From CANNDT01 sp945876205 (GTDB taxonomy: Bacteria; Acidobacteriota; Vicinamibacteria; Vicinamibacterales; UBA2999): a DNA stretch of 9,351 nucleotides. The stretch spans positions 1-9,351 of the forward strand of contig CANNDT010000137.1 in the NCBI GenBank assembly GCA_947503365.1, read 5' to 3'. The notes below the pieces were generated by a model. It ran no database searches. It was not told the origin of the DNA and worked only from the letters and a program-made list of their open reading frames with translations. Position numbers and translations under genes: made by a program. Shown here in pieces: positions 4,257-9,351 of the stretch. Every line of letters starts with the position of its first letter. Positions within the stretch are counted from its first letter, which is position 1.

Positions 4257-6461
4257 ATGCACACTTTTTTCCTCGCCCTCTTTCTTGCACTCGGCCAGGG
4301 CGGCGATCTGACCGGTACTGTCCTGGATCCCTCTGGCGCACCGGTGCCCGACGCGACGGTACGCGTCGAGGTCGCGGGCACGCCGGCAGGCGAATTCCGT
4401 ACGGGCAACGACGGCCAGTTCGAGCTCACCGTTGAATCCACCGGCGACCTCCGCGTCATCGTCACCGCCACCGGCTTCGCGCAGGCCATCGAGGCCGTGC
4501 CCTCCGGTCGCCGCACCCTGCAGGTCACCCTTCACCCCGCGCCGTTCTTCGAAGCGGTCAACGTCACTTCGTCCCGCACCGGCATCCCGAAGGCCGATCC
4601 GACCGTCACGATGACGGTCATCTCCTCCTCGGAGCTGCTCACATCCGCGGCGATGAGCATCGACGATGCGCTGAAGATGGTGCCGGGGTTCACGCTGTTT
4701 CGCCGGACGACATCGCGGACCGCCAACCCGACGACGCAGGGTGTGTCGCTGCGCGGCATCGGCGGCACGGCGCAGAGTCGATCGCTCGTGCTGGCCGACG
4801 GCGTACCGCTCAACGACGCGTTCGGCGGATGGGTGTACTGGGACAAGGTGCCGCAGGCAGCCATCGATCGCATCGAGGTGCAGCGCGGCAGCGGCAGCGA
4901 CCTGTACGGCGCGGATGCGGTGGGCGGCGTCGTGCAGATCCTGACGCTCCGTCCCGGGCGTCCCAGTGGACGGGCACTGCTCGAGGGCGGCAACCTGGGC
5001 ACGGGACGCGTCTCGCTCTTCGGCGGCGCGCGAGCCGGCAACTGGAGATACAGCACCGGCGGCGAGTGGTTCACGATCGACGGTTACAAGGCGGTGGCCG
5101 AAGTCCAGGATCCCGGCATCGCACCGCGCGGCCCGGTCGACGGCAATCTCGGGTCGAACCATCGCTCCGCGATCGCATCCGCCGCGTACCAGGCGGTCAA
5201 CGGATGGCGCGTCGATCTCACCGGGAACGTGTTCTCCGAGGATCGGCAGAACGGGACGCTCCTCTCGATCAACACCACCGCATCGCGGCAGGCGTCTGGC
5301 GAAGTCGCCGGCGGCATCGGCGGCGGGCTGCTGACGTTCCGCGTGTTCGGCGGCACACAGGACTACCACCAGTCATTCACCACCGTGAACGCGGCCCGCA
5401 CCTCCGAGGTGCTCAATCGCGACCAGATCATTCCGACGACGTCGGCCGGCGTTGGCGGCCAGTGGCTGCGACCGATCGGCACCCACGCGCTGCTGGTCGG
5501 CGGTGAAGGGCGATACATCCAGGGCAGCTCGCTTGAAACGCCCTATGCGCAGGGCCGCGCGCTGGCCAGGGTGGAGGCCGGCGGCAAGCAGCGACTGGGT
5601 TCGGCATTCGTGCAGGACACGATCGACGTCACCGATCGGTTTACGGTCGTGTTCGGCGCGCACGGCGACATCTGGCACTCGACGTCGAATCAGACCTCGA
5701 ACTCGAAGTCATCCCACGCGATCAATCCCCGCGCGTCGGCCTCGTACCGGATCGCTGACAGCGGCGTGACCGTGCGTGGCGCGGTCTACCGCGGCTTCCG
5801 CGCACCGACGCTCAACGAGTTCTATCGCAACTTCAGCTCCGGCAACACGCAGACGCGGCCCAACGAGGAGCTCGGTCCGGAGACGCTGACCGGCGGTGAC
5901 GCGGGCATCCTGATCAGCCACGGTCCGGCGTCGGCAAGAGTCACCGGCTTCTGGACGGTGCTCGATGACGCGATCACCACAGTGACGCTCTCGAGCACGC
6001 CGCAAGCGATCATCCGCCAGCGCGCGAATGCCGATACGCTGCGCGCCGCGGGCGTGGAGCTCGAAGGCGAGCTGCGTGTCGCGCGCTCCTTCTCGCTCGC
6101 CTTCACGAGCGGCCTGATCAGCTCGCGCTTCAAGGGCGACACGAACCTTCGCGACAAGCGCGTGCCGCAGGTGCCGACCTACAACGTCGGCCTGAGCGTG
6201 CGGTACACGCATCCGGCGTGGACGGCCTCGTCACAGTTCAGGGTGACCGGTCCGCAGTTCGAAGACGACCTCAACCTCTTCACGCTTCGCCGCGCGGAGG
6301 TCTGGGACGCGTTCCTCAGCCGGACCATCGCCGGACGCGTGAGCGCGTTCGCCGCGGTCGAGAACCTGCTGGACGCCACCTACGACGTCGGACGCACGCC
6401 AATCCTCACGACCGGACTCCCCCGCGCCGCCCGCGCGGGCGTCCTGATTACCTTGCCGTAG
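4257..6461 (+). CDS. TonB-dependent outer-membrane receptor 2 with N-terminal carboxypeptidase-regulatory-like domain
   Basis: A 734-residue receptor for active uptake of an unknown ligand. It has a short signal peptide (MHTFFLALFLALG, with only a His as N-region). A carboxypeptidase-regulatory-like beta domain covers about 16-95 (GTVLDPSGAPVPDATV, then the DGQFEL strand). The plug spans about 110-232, with MSIDDALKMVPGFTLFRR, QGVSLRGIGGT, VLADGVPLNDAFGG and IDRIEVQRGSGSDLYGADAV. The rest is barrel, with YRGFRAPTLNEFYR and VFAAVENLLDATYDVG-like C-terminal strands. ATG 4257 is chosen because GAAGG lies 6 bases upstream; the frame also allows TTG 4251. The final residues GVLITLP lack the terminal aromatic residue normal for outer-membrane barrels. 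There is no separate promoter visible between the tRNA and this gene, so it may be read from the tRNA promoter. It is followed by a lipoprotein gene after 29 bases. Confidence 0.92.
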   Translation: MHTFFLALFLALGQGGDLTGTVLDPSGAPVPDATVRVEVAGTPAGEFRTGNDGQFELTVESTGDLRVIVTATGFAQAIEAVPSGRRTLQVTLHPAPFFEAVNVTSSRTGIPKADPTVTMTVISSSELLTSAAMSIDDALKMVPGFTLFRRTTSRTANPTTQGVSLRGIGGTAQSRSLVLADGVPLNDAFGGWVYWDKVPQAAIDRIEVQRGSGSDLYGADAVGGVVQILTLRPGRPSGRALLEGGNLGTGRVSLFGGARAGNWRYSTGGEWFTIDGYKAVAEVQDPGIAPRGPVDGNLGSNHRSAIASAAYQAVNGWRVDLTGNVFSEDRQNGTLLSINTTASRQASGEVAGGIGGGLLTFRVFGGTQDYHQSFTTVNAARTSEVLNRDQIIPTTSAGVGGQWLRPIGTHALLVGGEGRYIQGSSLETPYAQGRALARVEAGGKQRLGSAFVQDTIDVTDRFTVVFGAHGDIWHSTSNQTSNSKSSHAINPRASASYRIADSGVTVRGAVYRGFRAPTLNEFYRNFSSGNTQTRPNEELGPETLTGGDAGILISHGPASARVTGFWTVLDDAITTVTLSSTPQAIIRQRANADTLRAAGVELEGELRVARSFSLAFTSGLISSRFKGDTNLRDKRVPQVPTYNVGLSVRYTHPAWTASSQFRVTGPQFEDDLNLFTLRRAEVWDAFLSRTIAGRVSAFAAVENLLDATYDVGRTPILTTGLPRAARAGVLITLP

Positions 6462-6482
6462 GCTTCGCGAACGCGCTAGCAT
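6453..6482 (+). promoter_or_regulatory. Candidate promoter for the lipoprotein gene (TTGCCG-N18-TAGCAT)
   Basis: TTGCCG (6453-6458), an 18-base spacer and TAGCAT (6477-6482) overlap the end of receptor 2. The predicted start, about 6489-6491, coincides with ATG 6491, and no Shine-Dalgarno is present, which would give a leaderless mRNA. The -10 is a modest match. Co-transcription with receptor 2 is also possible. Confidence 0.4.
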
Positions 6483-6490
6483 TCCGGTCA

Positions 6491-7990
6491 ATGAAGTTGC
6501 TCCATACCGCTGTCTTTCTCGCGGTGGCGCTGGTGTCGGTGCTGCCCGGATGCTCGCGCACCGACGCCGAATCGGAATCAGCCGCGGCCAGCGCGCCCGC
6601 CTCGGCGGCGGCCTCCGCGCCTCAAGCCGCAGTCCAGACGCTCACTCTCACCTACGATAAGCCGGCGATCGTCGGCCGCGACGTCCAGGCGTCTGTGTCC
6701 GGGTTGCCCGCCGGCAAGGAAGCCGAGCTCGTCTGGAGCACGGCGACCGGCGGCTGGGTGATCGAGGACTACTATCACTTCCGCGGAAAGAAATACGCCG
6801 AGTCGACGATCTCGCTGGGCAAGTTTCCGATCGACGCGAACGGCAGGCTCGATGCGCGGTTCACGATCCCCGAAGACTACGGCGGCGTGCACGACATCAT
6901 CGCCATGGTGGACGGCGCCAACGTCGCGCAGAACGGCGTCGAGGTGACCCAGAGCTTCGAGTTCAGCCCGACGTCCGGTCCGGTGGGTACGCCGATCGAG
7001 CTGAAGGTCAAGGGCCTCGGCTGGCGGACGATGGAAAGCACGTGGGTGGTCAACTGGGATAACAACCTGGTCGGCTTCGTCTCGGCCGCTTCGTCAAAAG
7101 GATCGGCGACGGCGCGCTTTCGCGCCTCGGGGCCGTCAGGCGCTCACGTCGTCAAGCTCCTCACCGGCTGGCAGGGACAGGGCTACTTGAACTACGAGCA
7201 GTCGCCGGTCGCGCACCTGCCGCGTCCGCAGTTCACGTTTCAGACCACACCCGGCCGCTCATCGTCGCCGATGGCGTATGCGGAGCCGTACCAGCCGCAG
7301 GTGATTCCGAAGAGCGAGTTGAGCGTCGCCGGCTCGACGCTGTCGATCAGTCCCGCGCAGGGACCGGTCGGCACGCGCACGACGCTCCGCGGCGACGGGT
7401 TTGCCGCGAACACGTCACTCGAGCTCGTCTGGCAGACATACGTCGGCAGCCGCGTGACGAGCGATGGATTCGAAGCGTCGGAGAAACCGATCGGCAGCGT
7501 GAAGGTGGGCGCCGACGGACGTCTCGAAGCGCCGATCACCATTCCCGACGACCTTGGCGGGCTTCACGGCCTCGCGCTGCGCACCGGCGACAAGACGGTT
7601 GGGCGCGCCTTCTTCGTCACCGAAACCAGCATCGTCGGCATCTCGGCGACCTCGGGGCCCGTCGGCACGCCGATCAGCATTCATCTCAAGGGCGTCGGCT
7701 GGACTGAATACGACAATATCTACGTGGCCACCTACGATAACGCCTACATGGGATATGCGTGCGGCTTCAACAGCCAGGGCGACGTGGTGATCAACTTCGT
7801 CGCCACCGGCGCTCCGGGCGAGCACATCATCGATCTGTATCCGGGGATTTACCAGGGACCGCAGACGGAGCCGCAACTGCTCTACCGGCACGCGCAGCTC
7901 ACGTATGCCGACGATCATCCCGGCAACAAGATTCCCGCGCTGCGCTTCAAGTTCAACGTCACGGGGTCGGCGTCAAACGAAACGCACTGA
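6491..7990 (+). CDS. Lipoprotein with duplicated IPT/TIG-like module, adjacent to TonB receptor
   Basis: A 499-residue secreted lipoprotein: signal MKLLHTAVFLAVALVSVLPG|C with lipobox LPGC (Cys21) and Ser at +2, so outer-membrane location is likely if Lol rules hold. A Ser/Ala/Pro linker covers 27-48. The rest is a duplicated two-part module. Part A (about 50-155 and 282-380) has ELVW(S/Q)T, then (D/G)ANGRL or ADGRL, then TIPEDYGGVH or TIPDDLGGLH. Part B (about 156-250 and 381-470) has SPTSGPVGTPIELKVKGLGW or SATSGPVGTPISIHLKGVGW, a (Y/W)DN element, then GPSGAHVVKL or APGEHIIDLY. The 'SGPVGT.I.(L/I)...G' strand pattern resembles IPT/TIG immunoglobulin-like domains. No enzyme motif is seen. 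The upstream open frame reaches 6218, but the signal peptide fixes ATG 6491. Lying 29 bases after receptor 2, it may bind substrate or partner proteins at the surface; that role is inference. Confidence 0.85.
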   Translation: MKLLHTAVFLAVALVSVLPGCSRTDAESESAAASAPASAAASAPQAAVQTLTLTYDKPAIVGRDVQASVSGLPAGKEAELVWSTATGGWVIEDYYHFRGKKYAESTISLGKFPIDANGRLDARFTIPEDYGGVHDIIAMVDGANVAQNGVEVTQSFEFSPTSGPVGTPIELKVKGLGWRTMESTWVVNWDNNLVGFVSAASSKGSATARFRASGPSGAHVVKLLTGWQGQGYLNYEQSPVAHLPRPQFTFQTTPGRSSSPMAYAEPYQPQVIPKSELSVAGSTLSISPAQGPVGTRTTLRGDGFAANTSLELVWQTYVGSRVTSDGFEASEKPIGSVKVGADGRLEAPITIPDDLGGLHGLALRTGDKTVGRAFFVTETSIVGISATSGPVGTPISIHLKGVGWTEYDNIYVATYDNAYMGYACGFNSQGDVVINFVATGAPGEHIIDLYPGIYQGPQTEPQLLYRHAQLTYADDHPGNKIPALRFKFNVTGSASNETH

Positions 7991-8013
7991 ACTCGTGATA
8001 GTTTGAGTAGGCT

Positions 8014-8033
8014 GGGTTCCGCCCCGCGGACCC
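8014..8033 (+). terminator. Hairpin downstream of the lipoprotein gene
   Basis: GGGTTCCGC pairs with GCGGACCC (one bulged T) around a CCC loop, 24 bases after the lipoprotein stop and 18 bases before tRNA-Arg(CCG). No T-run follows. It could end the lipoprotein transcript or sit in a tRNA leader. A weak extended -10-like TGATAGTTT lies at 7996-8004. No better tRNA-Arg(CCG) promoter is visible. Confidence 0.35.
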
Positions 8034-8051
8034 GGCGACCGTCCTACCCAC

Positions 8052-8129
8052 GCGCCCGTAGCTCAGCTGGATTAGAGCGTCGGCCTCCGAAGCCGAAGGC
8101 CACAGGTTCGAATCCTGTCGGGCGCACCA
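8052..8129 (+). tRNA. tRNA-Arg (anticodon CCG)
   Basis: Acceptor GCGCCCG/CGGGCGC, D-stem GCTC/GAGC with a 10-base loop AGCTGGATTA, anticodon stem TCGGC/GCCGA with loop CTCCGAA (anticodon CCG, reading CGG), T-stem ACAGG/CCTGT with loop TTCGAAT, discriminator A and encoded CCA. All stems pair fully. Confidence 0.97.
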
Positions 8130-8165
8130 ACTTCTCAGGTCACCGATTCAGACCAACATGAGTTG

Positions 8166-8194
8166 TTGCCTGAGGCGTATGCGGAACGTAGAAT
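8166..8194 (+). promoter_or_regulatory. Sigma70-type promoter for tRNA-Lys (TTGCCT-N17-TAGAAT)
   Basis: TTGCCT (8166-8171), exactly 17 bases, then TAGAAT (8189-8194). The predicted start, about 8201-8202, is 8-9 bases before the mature tRNA. This is the best promoter in the window and suggests tRNA-Lys is transcribed independently of tRNA-Arg(CCG). Confidence 0.7.
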
Positions 8195-8209
8195 GGGAAG
8201 TTCACAGAT

Positions 8210-8285
8210 GGGGCGGTAGCTCAATTGGCAGAGCAGCAGACTCTTAATCTGCGGGTTGGGGGTTCGATTCCCCCCCGCCTCACCA
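8210..8285 (+). tRNA. tRNA-Lys (anticodon CTT)
   Basis: Acceptor GGGGCGG pairs with CCGCCTC (one G-T pair), D-stem GCTC/GAGC, anticodon stem GCAGA/TCTGC with loop CTCTTAA (anticodon CTT, reading AAG), T-stem GGGGG/CCCCC with loop TTCGATT, discriminator A and encoded CCA. It is 80 bases after tRNA-Arg(CCG). Confidence 0.97.
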
Positions 8286-8318
8286 ACATCTGTTTACGTC
8301 AGAGGCACCACATTCCGC

Positions 8319-8414
8319 ATGACCGCGCTCAATCCCGCGAAAGACTCGCAGGGCCGGAGCGGGGAGTTCAAGCCCTTCGAAGTGGCCGCGTCGCAGCTCA
8401 CGATCATCGAATAA
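8319..8414 (+). CDS. Possible small protein, 31 codons, upstream of the DUF2236 gene
   Basis: ATG 8319 to TAA 8412-8414 encodes a 31-residue peptide containing GEFKPFEVAASQLTIIE at its end. By my count 27 of 31 codons end in G or C, the same bias as the confirmed genes here, which argues for real coding. An AGAGG lies 13 bases upstream, rather far for a Shine-Dalgarno. It is in the same frame as the DUF2236 gene, separated by its stop and 21 bases. The frame is also open upstream of the ATG as far as the tRNA-Lys 3' end, so it could instead be the end of a broken gene. I do not recognise it. No signal peptide or membrane segment is seen. Confidence 0.35.
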   Translation: MTALNPAKDSQGRSGEFKPFEVAASQLTIIE

Positions 8415-8434
8415 CTGGGCTCTAGCCCAGAGCC
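8415..8434 (+). promoter_or_regulatory. Overlapping palindromes before the DUF2236 start
   Basis: CTGGGCT-CT-AGCCCAG (8415-8430) overlaps a second possible stem GGCTCT-AGCCC-AGAGCC (8418-8434). The two cannot form together. The second ends one base before ATG 8436, and the start has no Shine-Dalgarno of its own. It could be a DNA operator or an RNA switch-like leader; neither is proven. Confidence 0.4.
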
Positions 8435-8435
8435 A

Positions 8436-9242
8436 ATGCGAGGGGTGGCGCGCCGCATCAACGCCGAGCGTATAGTCCTGTTCGGCTGGTCGCGCGCCAT
8501 CCTCCTCCAGCTCTCCCATCCACTCATCGCCGCCGGCGTCGCCGATCACAGTTCATTTCGCGGTGGCCCGTTCACGGCGGCCGCACGCCTCCATCACACC
8601 GTCCGCGCCATGCTGTCGCTGACCTTCGGGGATCCGGTGGCTCGCGAGCAGACCCTCGAGCACATTCGTGGCATTCACCGGCGGGTGCGGGGGCACCTCG
8701 CAGAGACTGTCGGTCCATTCCCCGCAGGCACGCCCTACTTCGCCGACGATCCGGACCTCCTGCTCTGGGTGCACGCGACGCTCCTCGACTCGATCCCGCT
8801 CGTCTACGAGCACCTGGTGGCGCCGCTGACCGTGGCGGAGCGCGATAGCTACTGCGCCGAGGCCGCGGATACGGCCATTGCCCTCGGGGCCCGCCCCGCG
8901 GAGGTGCCACGCACGTGGATGGACCTCCGCACCTACGTCGACGTGATGTACCAATCGGGACGGCTGGTGGTAGGCCGCCAGGCGCGAGAGGTGGCTGACG
9001 CGGTGCTCGCGCCAGGGATGGCGCGCCTCATCGCTCCCGCGGCGGCCGCGAACCGGCTGGTCACGGTAGGACTGCTGCCAGGTCCTCTCCGGCGGCAATA
9101 TGGTTTTGTGTGGAACGACGTACGGGAGCGGCGGTTGCGAACGGTGCTTCAGGTGATCCGGGGTACGCGGCGGGCAATGCCCTCGCTGGTGGCGCTGTGG
9201 CCTGAGGCGCGTCGAACTACGCCGGAAGCGGAGCGTTCATGA
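8436..9242 (+). CDS. DUF2236 / MpaB-type oxygenase-like protein
   Basis: A 268-residue protein of the DUF2236 family, related to MpaB-type oxygenases and latex-clearing (Lcp) rubber oxygenases; characterised Lcp members bind b-type heme. Family landmarks are INAERIVLFGWSRAILLQLSHPLIAAGVADHS (given here in parts: RAILLQLSHPLIAAGV at 20-35, with His28), DPDLLLWVHATLLDS (105-119, with His113), LTVAERDSYCAEA (131-143), a Tyr-Val-Asp motif near 167-169, and the C-terminal GLLPGPLRRQYGFVW (212-226). His28 and His113 are the obvious heme or metal ligand candidates. No signal peptide is seen. Length is normal for the shorter bacterial members. ATG 8436 starts just before the homology; an in-frame TAA at 8412 excludes a longer N-terminus. 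The stop overlaps the next ORF by ATGA, so the two are probably translationally coupled. The substrate is unknown. Confidence 0.87.
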   Translation: MRGVARRINAERIVLFGWSRAILLQLSHPLIAAGVADHSSFRGGPFTAAARLHHTVRAMLSLTFGDPVAREQTLEHIRGIHRRVRGHLAETVGPFPAGTPYFADDPDLLLWVHATLLDSIPLVYEHLVAPLTVAERDSYCAEAADTAIALGARPAEVPRTWMDLRTYVDVMYQSGRLVVGRQAREVADAVLAPGMARLIAPAAAANRLVTVGLLPGPLRRQYGFVWNDVRERRLRTVLQVIRGTRRAMPSLVALWPEARRTTPEAERS

Positions 9243-9343
9243 CTGCGGCGAGCAGCTTGACCGTGGTGTTCTCGAGTCACCGCCGCTCGTGGTACGCCTG
9301 CCTCGAGTGCAAGCAGGTCTGGATCGGACGACGGCAGGAATGA
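9239..9343 (+). CDS. 34-residue CxxC microprotein coupled to the DUF2236 gene
   Basis: ATG 9239 overlaps the DUF2236 TGA (9240-9242) in the classic ATGA arrangement, and the frame runs to TGA 9341-9343. The peptide is basic and ends HRRSWYACLECKQVWIGRRQ-E. It has one C-L-E-C pair flanked by aromatic residues (W-Y-A before, V-W after), like half of a zinc ribbon, plus a single His (His14) that could be a further ligand. There is no second CxxC, so metal binding would need a dimer or a partner. It is too short for standard gene callers. The overlap, Cys pair and intact stop support a real gene; the product is not recognised. Confidence 0.5.
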   Translation: MTAASSLTVVFSSHRRSWYACLECKQVWIGRRQE

Positions 9344-9351
9344 ACCACGGA

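Noticed and set aside
6218..6490. N-terminal extension of the lipoprotein gene back to 6218
   Set aside because: The extension lies inside the receptor 2 coding region in another frame, and the signal peptide with lipobox begins at ATG 6491.
8225..8425. A 66-codon plus-strand frame starting inside tRNA-Lys
   Set aside because: It begins within the tRNA and has no ribosome-binding site or recognisable product.

Overview
This is a GC-rich bacterial chromosomal segment. Protein-coding codons mostly end in G or C, and each intergenic gap carries imperfect palindromes or short periodic repeats. Several features suggest a soil-type Acidobacteriota, possibly Vicinamibacteria: two TonB-dependent receptors (one with an N-terminal carboxypeptidase-regulatory-like domain), DUF2934 and DUF892 stress-type proteins, a MpaB/DUF2236 protein, and intergenic repeats built on ACCACGAAGG and GGGAGTTGGGAATTG. 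That placement is inference. No rRNA or taxonomic marker is present.

Layout. Bases 1-600 hold the last 20 codons of a histidine kinase and its LuxR/NarL-type response regulator. The regulator appears to have lost about 45-50 residues of its receiver domain, including the phospho-accepting Asp. Bases 600-1580 hold a DUF892 ferritin-like protein with a very clear ribosome-binding site, then a small DUF2934 protein behind a palindrome-bearing promoter. Bases 1580-1900 hold no intact gene. They contain a hairpin, two short remnants that look like the C-terminus of Ku and the N-terminus of a LigD polymerase domain (a decayed non-homologous end-joining locus), and a 72-base ACCACGAAGG inverted repeat that takes in the stop codon of the next gene. 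TonB-dependent receptor 1 occupies 1898-4054 on the minus strand.

Divergent from receptor 1 is tRNA-Arg(TCG). One base after it comes a strong 57-base hairpin, whose 3' arm contains the Shine-Dalgarno sequence of TonB-dependent receptor 2 (4257-6461). Receptor 2 is followed 29 bases later by a 499-residue lipoprotein made of a duplicated two-part beta-domain module with IPT/TIG-like 'SGPVGTPI' repeats. Then come tRNA-Arg(CCG) and tRNA-Lys(CTT), the latter with a recognisable sigma70-type promoter, a possible 31-codon small ORF, a DUF2236/MpaB-type oxygenase-like gene, and a 34-codon CxxC microprotein that overlaps the oxygenase stop by ATGA. The window ends in what may be the start of another repeat copy.

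How the parts may work together. The kinase and regulator were once a two-component pair. DUF892, DUF2934 and the Ku/LigD remnants look like an eroded stress/DNA-repair neighbourhood. Receptor 2 and the lipoprotein look like an outer-membrane uptake pair of unknown substrate, expressed from or through the tRNA-Arg transcription unit. The oxygenase-like protein and the CxxC microprotein look translationally coupled. The three tRNAs read CGA, CGG and AAG codons.
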